Part shown: positions 9,312 to 18,309 of the stretch, piece after piece
Position numbering within the stretch: the stretch's first letter is position 1
Layout: each line of letters starts with the position of its first letter
Assembly (NCBI RefSeq): GCF_021044625.1
Contig: NZ_CP087999.1
Location: forward strand, 1,133,001 to 1,197,000
Origin: Geomonas sp. RF6
GTDB lineage: Bacteria; Desulfobacterota; Desulfuromonadia; Geobacterales; Geobacteraceae
Length of the DNA: 64,000 nucleotides
Direction: 5' to 3'
Program-made: the position numbers and the translations under genes
The notes under the pieces: model-generated
The model's database searches: none
The model's input: only the letters and a program-made list of their open reading frames with translations
What the model was told of the DNA's origin: nothing

Positions 9312-10739
9312 ATGAAACTGATGAAGACACTTCTCATTTTCTGCCTGCTGGCGATTTCCTGCGGGGCCCCCGCCTACGGCGCGCCGCAGGGCGCCATCAA
9401 CCCGCGCACCATCACCTTTCCGCCGCTGAAGTTCCAGATACCGAAGAGCGACAGGGTTACCCTCAAAAACGGGATGGTGGTGTACCTGCTGCAGGATCAT
9501 GACCTTCCGCTGGTGAACGTCACCGCCTACATCAACGCCGGCAGCATCTTCGATCCGGCGGAGAAGTCAGGACTCGCCTCCATTACCGCCTCGGCGATGA
9601 GGAGCGGAGGATCGAAGCGGACACCGCCGGAGAAGCTCGATGCCGAGCTCGAATTCATGGCCTCCGCCATCGAGGCCGCTGCCGGGATGGAGTATGCCAG
9701 CATCTCCATGACCACCCTTACCAGTAACCTGGACCGCACGCTGCAGCTCATGACCGAGCTTCTGCTGCAGCCGGGCTTCGACCAGACACGGCTGGAAGTC
9801 CTCAGGAAGCAGGCGATCGAAGCGGTGCGCCGCGAGAACGACGACCCGAAGGCGGTGGCAGACCGGGAGCTCAGGCGCGCCATCTACCCCAACAGCCCGC
9901 TCGGGCGCACCCCCACGGTGCCGGACCTGCAAAGGATCACCCGGGAGGACGTCATCGCCTTCAAGGAGCGCTACGTCATCCCCGCCAACACCATTCTCGC
10001 CATCTCCGGCGACTTCGACAAGAACGAGATCCTGGAGTGCCTGAACCGGATGCTGGCGCAATGGCCGCAGCGCACCCCCTCCTTCCCGCAGATCGCGGCG
10101 CCGAAGGAGAGCCCGATGCCAGAGGTCCTGCACGTGCAAAAGGGGGTGAACCAGTCGGTGATCCGCATGGGGCACCTGGGGATCGAAAAGAACAACCCTG
10201 ACCTGTACGCACTGAAGGTGCTCGACTACATCCTCGGTGGCGGCTTCACCTCCCGCCTCACCCAGGAAATCCGCTCAAACCAGGGGCTCGCCTATAACGT
10301 GGAGTCCGACTTCGAGGTCGGCAGGCGCTTCCCCGGCACCTTTATTACGGAGACGGAGACGAAGTCGGGAACGACGGGGAGGGCGATCACGCTGATGCAC
10401 TCCATCGTGGAGGGGATGACGAAGGCGGAGGTGACCGACCGGGAATTGAACCTGGCAAAGGATGCCATCGTAAACTCCTTCATCTTCGGCTTCACGAAGA
10501 CTGAAGCGGTGGTGAACCAGCAGGCCCGCCTGGAGTTCTTCAGCTACCCTCCGAACTACCTGGAGACATACCGGGAGAAGATAGCGAAAGTAACGAAGGA
10601 AGATGTGCTGCGCGTGGCGCGCAAATACCTGCACCCCGAGGCGATGAAGCTCGTTGTGGTGGGGGATGAGAAGAAGTTCGACCAGCCCCTCTCGACCTTC
10701 GGGTCGGTGCAGGAAATCAAGCTGCAAAACTCACAATAG
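9312..10739 (+). CDS. M16 family peptidase-like protein, non-catalytic partner
   Basis: 475 residues with a signal peptide (about residues 1-23, ending AYG). The M16 fold is recognisable (RVTLKNGMVVYLLQDHDLPLVNV near the start, GGGFTSRLTQEIRSNQGLAYNV late). Where the active subunit has HxxEH, this chain reads SGLASITASAMRSGG, so the zinc ligands are gone. It does keep the R-x-x-x-GLAY block that completes the active site of the partner in paired M16 enzymes. It is read directly after the catalytic gene, supporting a heterodimer in the periplasm. Confidence 0.88.
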   Translation: MKLMKTLLIFCLLAISCGAPAYGAPQGAINPRTITFPPLKFQIPKSDRVTLKNGMVVYLLQDHDLPLVNVTAYINAGSIFDPAEKSGLASITASAMRSGGSKRTPPEKLDAELEFMASAIEAAAGMEYASISMTTLTSNLDRTLQLMTELLLQPGFDQTRLEVLRKQAIEAVRRENDDPKAVADRELRRAIYPNSPLGRTPTVPDLQRITREDVIAFKERYVIPANTILAISGDFDKNEILECLNRMLAQWPQRTPSFPQIAAPKESPMPEVLHVQKGVNQSVIRMGHLGIEKNNPDLYALKVLDYILGGGFTSRLTQEIRSNQGLAYNVESDFEVGRRFPGTFITETETKSGTTGRAITLMHSIVEGMTKAEVTDRELNLAKDAIVNSFIFGFTKTEAVVNQQARLEFFSYPPNYLETYREKIAKVTKEDVLRVARKYLHPEAMKLVVVGDEKKFDQPLSTFGSVQEIKLQNSQ

Positions 10740-10748
10740 GAGGTAAGG

Positions 10749-10856
10749 ATGGCAACGTGGAAGTGCAAGTCGTGTGGTTTCAGCAAGGAAGGTAGGTGCA
10801 AGCCCCAGAAGTGCCCGCAGTGCCAGGAGAAGGGGAACTTCGAGAAGGCGGAATAA
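10749..10856 (+). CDS. RCKP-type rubredoxin-like small protein
   Basis: A 35-residue reading frame, MATWKCKSC...EGRCKPQKCPQC...FEKAE, with AGGAGGTAAGG directly before the ATG. Two CxxC pairs (CKSC and CPQC) and the RCKP block match the rubredoxin-like family named after that block, common in Geobacter relatives. The four Cys probably bind Fe or Zn; electron transfer is possible but unproven. It sits 9 bases after the M16 pair and may share its mRNA, ending at the bidirectional terminator downstream. Confidence 0.75.
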   Translation: MATWKCKSCGFSKEGRCKPQKCPQCQEKGNFEKAE

Positions 10857-10888
10857 CTCCAAACGCCTGCAAAGGTGACGCAGAAATA

Positions 10889-10938
10889 AAAAAGGGCAGG
10901 CGAAACAGGGAATCACTCCTGCGGCGCCTGCCCTTTTT
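10889..10938. terminator. Bidirectional rho-independent terminator
   Basis: AAAAAAGGGCAGGCG and CGCCTGCCCTTTTT form an inverted repeat around a 21-base loop, with an A tract on one side and a T tract on the other. It can serve both the M16/RCKP genes and the convergent lipoprotein gene. Confidence 0.8.
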
Positions 10939-10974
10939 GTCCTATCTCATCTCTACCGCGACCGACGCCGCCCC

Positions 10975-11679
10975 CTACAGCTTCGAGGGGAAGGAAGCCA
11001 GCGGCAGGAGCTGGTACCCCTGAAGTTTCGGCGCCAGCACATCCTCCTCAATGGGACGGTTCACCTCCGGCTCGTCGAAGGCAATGGTTACCCTATCCCC
11101 CCCTACACCGGTGATCTCGACCCGTTCCGCGAAAGGCACCCCATCCACCTCGCGGTAATCCTTGTACAGCACCTCGACCCCGTCCGCGACCTTGCGCTCC
11201 ACGAGGCCGTTGTCGTAGAAAAACACCTGCTCCTTCCTGCCGTCAGCCGAGACCGTCTCGGTGCCGGGAGCGCCGTTTTCCGCCGTCGGCGCCGGCGCGA
11301 GCACCCATTGCAGGAGGCTCCACTCCGCCAGGAGCCCGCGAGCGGCGAGGTCCGCAGCGGTGCCGCTGTATGCCGTCATCTTCGAGGGAAGTATGCAGAC
11401 GATTTTCTCCCCTTCGCTGAAGAGCTCCAGGAGGCTCGTTCCGAAGGGGGAGAGGATGGCGACGTGCAGCCGGTCGGGGCGCTTGAAGACCAGATAGCCA
11501 CGCGCGCTGCCACTTCTGGCGCCGCTCACGGCGACTGCGACGTCGGAGCGCAGCGTCTCTACAGACACCCCGGGGGTGGCCTTCAGAGGGGGGCGCGCCG
11601 TGGCGCACCCCGAAAGTATCAATAGGAAAAGGATGAGAAGGAGGCGGTATCGCATCGGGAAACGGGGACTACACGTCAT
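10975..11679 (-). CDS. Outer-membrane lipoprotein, LolB/DUF4292-like
   Basis: About 234 residues. A hydrophobic leader RYRLLLILFLLILSGCA ends in a lipobox (L-S-G-C), so the mature protein is lipid-anchored. The rest is beta-rich: repeated strands such as RGYLVFKRPDRLHVAILSPFG and VEVLYKDYREVDGVPFAERVEI suit a LolB/LppX-like half barrel that carries hydrophobic ligands. I chose the ATG at 11679 because GGAAGG is 5 bases upstream; 11655 is an alternative. It overlaps the end of the GH13 gene by about 10 bases, so it is translationally coupled to it. The LolB function is by resemblance only. Confidence 0.65.
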   Translation of the reverse strand: MTCSPRFPMRYRLLLILFLLILSGCATARPPLKATPGVSVETLRSDVAVAVSGARSGSARGYLVFKRPDRLHVAILSPFGTSLLELFSEGEKIVCILPSKMTAYSGTAADLAARGLLAEWSLLQWVLAPAPTAENGAPGTETVSADGRKEQVFFYDNGLVERKVADGVEVLYKDYREVDGVPFAERVEITGVGGDRVTIAFDEPEVNRPIEEDVLAPKLQGYQLLPLASFPSKL

Positions 11680-14600
11680 GGGCACCTTCCAGGATTTTCA
11701 GGAAGCGGTCCAAACGGTATCCCGCCTCTTTTGCTGCGTCGACAAGTATGTCGCAAATCTGGGTCAACTGCGCCTTCGGCAGAGACGGTATCGCGGGGGC
11801 AAGGGGTGCCAGCTGCAAGAGATAGCGCAGCAGGAGCTCGAAGCGCTCCTTGTTGAACCATTCCGCCCCGCCACTGTCATGCAGCTGCAGGAAATGCATC
11901 GCAGCGGTGTCGCCGAAGAGGTTCGCGCAGGCAGCCGCCCTTCCCTTCTCCGCTACGCTGCGGAAGAAGGTCTCCTGGCTCAGCAGGGTGTGCAGCAGGA
12001 GCGCCCAGTCGCTCGGAGGAAGGGGGGTGGGGAGCTCCGGAGTTCCCGCCGCCATGCACTGGCACGCCTCCTCGAAGGGACGGGCGAGGCCATAGGCGTC
12101 GTATTGATCCGCACTCTCTCCGGGGTGAATCTTCGTCATGTGATGGAGCGCGAAGAAGGTGGTGAAAACAGTCCTGCTGAACGGATCGCGCGTCAGGAGC
12201 GGCAGGGCATCGCGGACCTCGGAGGAGAAGCGCGCCACGATCTGCGCCCTCTCCCGCTCCGGCCTGTCCGGCGCGAGCGCCGCCAGAAAGGCACTGTACG
12301 TCGACTCCAGGCTCCCCGCCAGTCCCGGTCCCACCTGCTTCAGCCCTATCAGCTTGTTCAGGAATTCGCGCAGCGCCTCGTTCTGCACCGCGTAGCGCAC
12401 CTGCTTCACCTCTTCCTCGAGGCTCCACACGCCGGTACCGTTCAGACGGTGGCAGAGCGCCCCCCAGGTGCCATATTCGTCGTCCACGATCTCCCCGAAG
12501 TCGAGGAAGGCGTAGTACTGGTAACCGGAAAGCTCGACGTAGAGCCCCTGCTCGCATAGCTGACGCCCGCTGCGCAGGTAGCTGTACCCGGAGGAGTAAT
12601 CCCTGAAACGGTAATAGTGGCGCGAGTCGGGGTTGAAGCCGAGCGCCTCCCCGAGCGTTTTCCTGATCAGCGACGATCCGCCGGAGGAGTCCTTCACCGC
12701 GATGGCGCTCGACTCCCTGATCCAGCCGCTCGTGTCCGCGAAGCGGTTGTGGTAGATGACCAGGCCGCGCTCTCCGGAGTACGACCGGTTGGAGTAGGCG
12801 AAGACATCCTCGTTTACGTGGCTGCCGCTGTAGAAGTCAAAGAGGGCGAAGTGGTCCGATCCGGAGAAGATGTGCCTCCTGCGCATGAGGGGGAAGATCT
12901 GGCACTCGTGGCGCCCCACCAGGTGCTCGTCGATCGGCTCGTCCCAGTAGGCTCTCTTGTACTCCATGCCGTACTTCTCGTGGAACCCCTCGATCTGGCC
13001 GTGACCGAACATGGGGAGCCCCGGCATGGTGACCAGGAGGACGGCGGCGCCGAAATACTTCCCTTCCTTCCCGAACTGCTCCACCGCGGTCCGCTCGTCC
13101 GGGTTGTTCATGAAGTTCACGAAGCGCTGCAGGATGCGCGGGTCGAACTCCAGCACGTTCTTCAGCGTCTGCCGGTACTTCGCGTTCTCCTCCATCTTCA
13201 GCATGTTCATGAAGGCGCTGTTGTACACCCGGTGCATCCCCAGGGTGCGCACGAAGTACCCTTCCATGAGCCAGAATGCCTCCGCCAGAAGGAGGGTGTC
13301 GGGGGCATCGCTCGCCACCCGGTCCACCACCTCGCGCCAGAACTCCACCGGGAAGACGGCGTCGAAGGAGGTGCGATCCATCCCGTGCTCGATGCGCGAC
13401 GGGACGCCGCTGCCGTGACCGGGCTGGGGGAACCAGAGGCGCTGGTAGTGCTTCTTCGCCAGCGTCATCGCCGCGTCGAAGCGGATGATGGGGAAGTTGC
13501 GCGCCACGTGGAGGATGGTGTTGATGACCGCCTCGCGCACCTCGGCGACCAGGTAGTTCAGCTGCGCCGTGTCGTTCCACGGGGTGCTGGTGCCGTCGTT
13601 GCCGTGGTAGATGTAACGGACCCTGCCGCTGCCGCGGTCCAGATGCTTGAAGACCACCGCCGCGTCCCGCTTCTCCCAGTAGCCGTCCTCGATCCAAAGC
13701 CCCACCCGCCCGTCCGGGGAGAGGTCGGGGCCGTTGTAGGAGTACCCCGGGTACGGCGGATAGTCTAGCTGAATGTACCAGTCCGGATGCTCCACCACCC
13801 ATTTGGAGTAGAGGCCGGTATGGTTCGGGACCATGTCGCTGGCGAGCCTGATGCCGCGCTGGGCGCAACGATCCTTCAGGTTCTGCAGCGCCCCCTCCCC
13901 TCCCAGGTCGTGGGCGATGATGTAGTCGTAGAGGGAGTAGGCGGAGGAGATGGCGTCGTGGTTCCCCGCGATCTGCTTGATCCTCTGCGAGGCGCTGGAG
14001 CGCTCCCAGATCCCGATCAGCCACAGCCCGGTGAACCCCCAGCGCGCCAGCTTGTCCAGCTCCTCGTCGGGAATCTGGTCCAGCCGGTGGATCTCGCGGC
14101 GATACGTCTTGGAAAGCTGTCCGAGCCAGACGTACACCATCTTCGCCAGCATCACCACGTTCGCCATCCAGTCGGCGTCGCGGGAGTAGCGCTCGTACTC
14201 CGGGTAGTCGTACCCGCCGAACTCACCGACACCCTTGCCGAACCTGAGAACCTTCGGTCGCCCCACCCCTCCGAAGAAGACGCGTCCCTCTTCGTTGACG
14301 ATCTCCTGCGCCGCGACGAGCTCCTCCAGGAGATCGGCCGGGAGGATGGAGGCCCAATTCTGCCGGATGTAGTCGATCTGACCTTCCAGCGAATTGGGGG
14401 AGGCGAGGATCGGGGCGCGCAGGAGGGCGGGGAGGGAAAGGGGCATCGACTCGAAGGGGGGGCACTCCCCCAGGAGGCGGTCGATGGTGGAGGTCACGTC
14501 GGGGTAGCTGGAGTCGCCGGCCAGTTCCTCGTCGTCGAAGAGCTGCCGGAAGCTGTCCACGGCGGGATTCTCCGCGCTCAGGCGCAGCAGGAGGCACTCC

Positions 14601-15046
14601 ATGGCCAGAAGCTGCCTGTTGCCGAGCTGCTGGTCCTCCTCGAGAAAGCGCTGAGGGTTGGTCTTCCCGAGCACCATGTCGCGTGCGGGGAAGTATTCCA
14701 TGAAAGCGGAGAACTCGCCCCTCGCTCCCCCCTCGAAGGCGGGAAAGCCTCCCCGTTCCGCCACCACCGGGAGTATCCCCGGATGCTGCTTCTGGGTGTA
14801 GTGGCCGATCAGGTAGCGGAAGACCCGGTTCAACATCCCGTACATGTGGAGGAGCCCCGGCTGGACGTATCCTTCCACGCCCCCCCCCGTATCGTTCAGA
14901 GCCCTGGCAAGACGGCGGGCGAATACCACACCGGGGACACCGTTGATATCGTCCAGCAGCTCAACAAGCCCGATCTTGTCACCGCACGCCTTGGAAATCT
15001 GAATACCGAAGGAGAAGTACCTGGATTTCATTAGTTGCTGTTCCAC
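11669..15046 (-). CDS. Very large GH13 alpha-amylase family protein
   Basis: About 1125 residues, twice a usual amylase. GH13 motifs lie in the middle: DMVPNHTG (region I), IRFDAAMTL (region II with the nucleophile Asp), LLLAEAFW (region III acid Glu) and FVNFMNNPDERT (region IV, with NNPD where most enzymes have NHD). About 330 residues precede the barrel and about 400 follow it; neither flank is recognised. No signal peptide is visible, so a cytoplasmic role in glycogen or maltodextrin metabolism is likely. The start is uncertain: GTG at 15046 has GAGG 6 bases upstream, ATG at 15031 or 15058 is possible. Confidence 0.8.
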   Translation of the reverse strand: MEQQLMKSRYFSFGIQISKACGDKIGLVELLDDINGVPGVVFARRLARALNDTGGGVEGYVQPGLLHMYGMLNRVFRYLIGHYTQKQHPGILPVVAERGGFPAFEGGARGEFSAFMEYFPARDMVLGKTNPQRFLEEDQQLGNRQLLAMECLLLRLSAENPAVDSFRQLFDDEELAGDSSYPDVTSTIDRLLGECPPFESMPLSLPALLRAPILASPNSLEGQIDYIRQNWASILPADLLEELVAAQEIVNEEGRVFFGGVGRPKVLRFGKGVGEFGGYDYPEYERYSRDADWMANVVMLAKMVYVWLGQLSKTYRREIHRLDQIPDEELDKLARWGFTGLWLIGIWERSSASQRIKQIAGNHDAISSAYSLYDYIIAHDLGGEGALQNLKDRCAQRGIRLASDMVPNHTGLYSKWVVEHPDWYIQLDYPPYPGYSYNGPDLSPDGRVGLWIEDGYWEKRDAAVVFKHLDRGSGRVRYIYHGNDGTSTPWNDTAQLNYLVAEVREAVINTILHVARNFPIIRFDAAMTLAKKHYQRLWFPQPGHGSGVPSRIEHGMDRTSFDAVFPVEFWREVVDRVASDAPDTLLLAEAFWLMEGYFVRTLGMHRVYNSAFMNMLKMEENAKYRQTLKNVLEFDPRILQRFVNFMNNPDERTAVEQFGKEGKYFGAAVLLVTMPGLPMFGHGQIEGFHEKYGMEYKRAYWDEPIDEHLVGRHECQIFPLMRRRHIFSGSDHFALFDFYSGSHVNEDVFAYSNRSYSGERGLVIYHNRFADTSGWIRESSAIAVKDSSGGSSLIRKTLGEALGFNPDSRHYYRFRDYSSGYSYLRSGRQLCEQGLYVELSGYQYYAFLDFGEIVDDEYGTWGALCHRLNGTGVWSLEEEVKQVRYAVQNEALREFLNKLIGLKQVGPGLAGSLESTYSAFLAALAPDRPERERAQIVARFSSEVRDALPLLTRDPFSRTVFTTFFALHHMTKIHPGESADQYDAYGLARPFEEACQCMAAGTPELPTPLPPSDWALLLHTLLSQETFFRSVAEKGRAAACANLFGDTAAMHFLQLHDSGGAEWFNKERFELLLRYLLQLAPLAPAIPSLPKAQLTQICDILVDAAKEAGYRLDRFLKILEGAHDV

Positions 15047-15293
15047 GAGACACCTCATAAAGTCATGGCAGATTTCGCCGAAGCCGCGCTCCCGGCGCAC
15101 CCAAAGCCATAAATATACCTTGGAAAGCCACCACTGTCTTTAAAATAATGTAATTAACCATCTGCCGAGACTGCTCTCATCCCTTTTCCTCGGCGTTCCG
15201 CGCAGATGCCCTGTGGCAGATCGCGCCCACCGCAAACGCGGCGCCTCCCTTCAGCTGTCTACTGCCGCGAGGTCGGACCCGGAGACGTTGGGG

Positions 15294-15322
15294 TTGACCT
15301 CGCGCCGGCCGCACGCTATCAT
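15294..15322 (+). promoter_or_regulatory. Strong sigma-70 promoter for mltG
   Basis: TTGACC at 15294-15299, a 17-bp spacer and TATCAT at 15317-15322. The expected transcript start is near 15329, only about 23 bases before the proposed mltG start. Confidence 0.6.
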
Positions 15323-15351
15323 GCGGCCATTACATTATCAGGATATCAGCC

Positions 15352-16440
15352 ATTAACGACCTTGCCGTCCTAAAGTACCTCAATAAACACCGCCGGAGAG
15401 CAATCTGCGTCTGCATCCTCCTGGCGCTTCTTCCCCTTGCCTCCTTCGTCCTCTTCCTCTCCATCCCCGCCGGCAACGGGAGCCGCAGCGCCATCGTGGA
15501 ACTCGGGCGAGGGTACACCCTGCGCCCCCTCGCGGCCGAGCTCGACTCCCGCCGCATCATAACCAGTGCACGGCTCTTCACCCTCTATGCACGCATGAAG
15601 GGGAGCGACAGCCGGGTGAAGGCCGGATACTACCAGTTCAACGACGGCATGCGCCCCGGTGAGATCCTGGCAAAGATGGTGGCGGGGGATTTCTACGAGC
15701 GGCTCTTCGCCCTCCCGGAGGGGTACTCCACCTACCAGATCGGTGAGATGCTGGAGAAGCGGGGGCTCTTCAAAAGGGACGCCTTCCTGGAAGCGTGCCG
15801 CGACAGGAAGCTCCTTGCCGAGCTCCAGATAAATGGGGAGAGCGTCGAGGGATACCTCCTTCCCGGCGCCTACAACGTCCTTCCCGCCATGACGGAGCGG
15901 CAGCTCCTCCGCGAGATGGTGCAGCGCTTCAACGCACGGTACCGCGCCGGAGACGCCGCGCTCGCCGCCCGGGCGCAGCGCGCCGGGATCTCCCTCACGA
16001 AGCTCCTGACCCTTGCCTCCATGGTGGACAAGGAGGCGGTCCGGCCGGAGGAGCGCCCGATAATCGCGGCAGTCTTCGCGAACAGGCTGAACAAGGGGAT
16101 GCGCCTGCAGAGCGATCCGACCGCAGTGTACGGCGTGCGCGCCTTTGCCGGCGCGGTCACCAAAAAGGACATCCTGCGCCCCTCGCCGTACAACACCTAC
16201 CTCATCGCCGCCCTCCCCCCCGGCCCGATCGGGAACCCGAGCCCGGAGGCTGCAGAGGCGGTCCTGAACCACCCCCAACTCCCCTACCTTTACTTCGTTG
16301 CCCGCGGCGACGGCAGCCATTGCTTCAGCTCGACACTGGTGGAGCATAACCGGGCCGTGTACCGCTTTCTCAAGGCCCCCTCTGCATCGTGCGCGGTGAG
16401 CGCATCCCCGCAGAATCCCCCTCCGCAGGCACGGCGCTAG
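15352..16440 (+). CDS. mltG: Endolytic peptidoglycan transglycosylase MltG
   Basis: YceG/MltG family: LTLASMVDKEAV holds the second acidic residue of the E-K-E motif (the catalytic Glu in E. coli, from memory), while the first Glu is Asp here. SDPTAVYGV, SPYNTYLIAALPPGPIGNPS and PYLYFVARGDGSHCFS are diagnostic. MltG cleaves nascent glycan strands at the inner membrane. The first ordinary start in frame is GTG at 15496, but the frame is open upstream and encodes a basic stretch and a membrane helix (CILLALLPLASFVLFLSI) that MltG needs. The only starts before it are ATT/ATC/ATA; ATT at 15352 has AGGA 8 bases upstream. The ending is certain, the start inferred. Confidence 0.85.
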   Translation: MNDLAVLKYLNKHRRRAICVCILLALLPLASFVLFLSIPAGNGSRSAIVELGRGYTLRPLAAELDSRRIITSARLFTLYARMKGSDSRVKAGYYQFNDGMRPGEILAKMVAGDFYERLFALPEGYSTYQIGEMLEKRGLFKRDAFLEACRDRKLLAELQINGESVEGYLLPGAYNVLPAMTERQLLREMVQRFNARYRAGDAALAARAQRAGISLTKLLTLASMVDKEAVRPEERPIIAAVFANRLNKGMRLQSDPTAVYGVRAFAGAVTKKDILRPSPYNTYLIAALPPGPIGNPSPEAAEAVLNHPQLPYLYFVARGDGSHCFSSTLVEHNRAVYRFLKAPSASCAVSASPQNPPPQARR

Positions 16441-16761
16441 CCTTACCGACACTGCTCCTTTTCGCTTCGCTCTAAACGTGCGGTGGCGCATTCCGTGCCC
16501 GCGCGCGCCCTGTCTGCAACTTCGCCCCCCCCTAGCCCCCCCCCTCGTACCTGCGACTCCAGCCCCCGTCCCCCTTCCATAGCACCCGCTCCGAGTTTGG
16601 AATTTTTACTTAATTTTTGTTAAAGATCTTACCGCCTGCGCCGAAAGGTTACCTTGGGGAGCCGCTCCGTTGATGGAAGAGCGAAGGGGTCTGTTTCGTT
16701 CACCTCCATACAGCTCGCGGCGTCGGCGCATTCACCTCGAATCCTAAAAGGGAGGCAGGCT
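16441..16761. other. Intergenic region without a recognisable gene
   Basis: 320 bases. The first part is C-rich (runs of 8-11 C near 16530-16550). An AT-rich stretch at 16600-16630 (GAATTTTTACTTAATTTTTG) may hold the promoter of the following transporter gene. I see no RNA gene or convincing reading frame. Confidence 0.5.
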
Positions 16762-17742
16762 ATGTCAGCTGGAGAAAAAATTATTTTGCAAGAATTGGCC
16801 GTAGATACTGGCGTTGCAGGTACTGGCGTCGTAGAACCCTCTGCGCGATCGTGGAATTTATTGTGGATCCTGCTCCCGTTTGTCGCAGTGGCAGTGGTGT
16901 TTCGCCTCTATAGCTCCCTCGATATCAAGGCTACCGTCGCCGGCTTTAGCACTGACGACATGATGCTCATTGAGACAATCCTCTTCTTTTCCGGCGTCAT
17001 GAGCGGCCTTTCCGGCTTCGGGTTTTCGGCCGTCGGCGCAGCCACGCTCCTCTTCATGAGTCCCGTTCTGGAAGCTCCGCTGCTCCAGACGCTTTCCACC
17101 TGCAACCAGCTCCTTTCGGTAAAGCAGTTACGGGCCGATATGCCGAGTTTCGGGACCCCTGAGGCGTGGAAAAATTTCTGGGACGGGCCGGGATTCTGCA
17201 TTCTGGGGGGAGTCCCAGGCTCCTGTCTCGGAATCTGGCTGCTCAGCCATCTTCCCGGACGGCAGCTAACGACCGCCTTCGGCGGGCTTTTGGTGCTGTA
17301 CGCGATCTATTCGATCTTCAAGCCGGCGGGCGCGAAGTTGAAGGGCTTTGACGGTCCCATAACAGGCACGGTAGTCGGCTTTATTGGCGGCGCCCTTGGC
17401 GGGTTTACGGCATTTCCCGGAGCGGCTGTAGTGGTCTGGACAGGACTTCGGGATCTCCCGAAGACTCAGAATCGCGCCATTGTGCAGCCGTACATCATCA
17501 TGTCCCAGCTTTTCTCGCTGGCGCTCGTCGCGACGTTGCATCCGGAATACCTGAGTCATGACTATTGGATGCTTCTCCTGGCCTCGTTGCCAGCCGTTTT
17601 GCCTGGGACACTGTGCGGGCTTTTCCTGTACAAGCGTATTTCCGACGTGAACTTCAGGCGCGTCTCGTTCCTGCTGTTGGGGCTATCGGGAATGGCCCTG
17701 CTTCTGAAGAATTTCGGATCGATCCTGACGCGGATGCTGTAA
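16762..17742 (+). CDS. Sulfite exporter TauE/SafE family membrane protein
   Basis: About 326 residues with roughly eight hydrophobic segments in two homologous halves: GVMSGLSGFGFSAVGAATLLF in the first and VVGFIGGALGGFTAFPGAAVV in the second, both Gly-rich in the TauE/SafE manner. Members move sulfite, sulfoacetate or other organosulfur anions across the inner membrane; the substrate here is unknown. The ATG at 16762 is preferred, with GGGAGG 6-8 bases upstream. The 36 codons before it are open but hydrophilic. No sulfur gene is adjacent. A hairpin follows the stop. Confidence 0.8.
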   Translation: MSAGEKIILQELAVDTGVAGTGVVEPSARSWNLLWILLPFVAVAVVFRLYSSLDIKATVAGFSTDDMMLIETILFFSGVMSGLSGFGFSAVGAATLLFMSPVLEAPLLQTLSTCNQLLSVKQLRADMPSFGTPEAWKNFWDGPGFCILGGVPGSCLGIWLLSHLPGRQLTTAFGGLLVLYAIYSIFKPAGAKLKGFDGPITGTVVGFIGGALGGFTAFPGAAVVVWTGLRDLPKTQNRAIVQPYIIMSQLFSLALVATLHPEYLSHDYWMLLLASLPAVLPGTLCGLFLYKRISDVNFRRVSFLLLGLSGMALLLKNFGSILTRML

Positions 17743-17757
17743 AGGGAACGGGGATAC

Positions 17758-17792
17758 CAAGGGTCCGAGGCCGAGTGCTTCGGACCCTTCCC
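17758..17792 (+). terminator. Hairpin after the TauE/SafE gene
   Basis: GGGTCCGA and TCGGACCC pair around an 11-base loop and are followed by TTCCCGTTT. The T tract is weak, so efficiency is uncertain. Confidence 0.5.
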
Positions 17793-18309
17793 GTTTGGAT
17801 GTATGGCGGGGCGCGTGGCGGACACAGGCAGTGTGGGTTCGTCGCTCCCCCTGCCTTAGCTTTCCCTCGTACAGCAATGCCTGCTGTGAAGGCTAACTGT
17901 CATAGCTGTCATTCACTGACTACCAGAGGAGAACTCTTTTCACTATTTCGCCTGACGCCTTCACACTGGCAGCGACATCTTCTAGGACTAAACACAGATA
18001 CTGCGTGGCTATTTCGCAGCAGGGATCTTGTAACGGTAGAGCAACTGAAAGGGCAATGAGGGGGGCGGCTCTCGCTATGTCCTAGGACGGGCGGGCTGGT
18101 TGACTTTGGTATGTTCTAATGTATTTTGACAATGTGCTTTGCTCCCGTGACTGTTGCCCCTGCACAGTATCTACTATCAGCCGAGGGTTATCGGCCGGCA
18201 TCAATTGATCTTTCCCGACCACCTGCGAATGATGAAACAACTGCTGCTTCACCCTGCTCATTTCCTGCAGGACAAAGAACGTGTCAACAACAGACATCAG
18301 GAGGGTGAC
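17793..18309. other. Intergenic region with possible promoter, no gene recognised
   Basis: About 515 bases of lower GC than the surroundings. TTGACT at 18100-18105, 16 bp and TATTTT at 18122-18127 could be the promoter of the binding-protein gene. The leader from there to the ATG is about 180 bases; I could not match it to a known riboswitch class. Confidence 0.4.
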
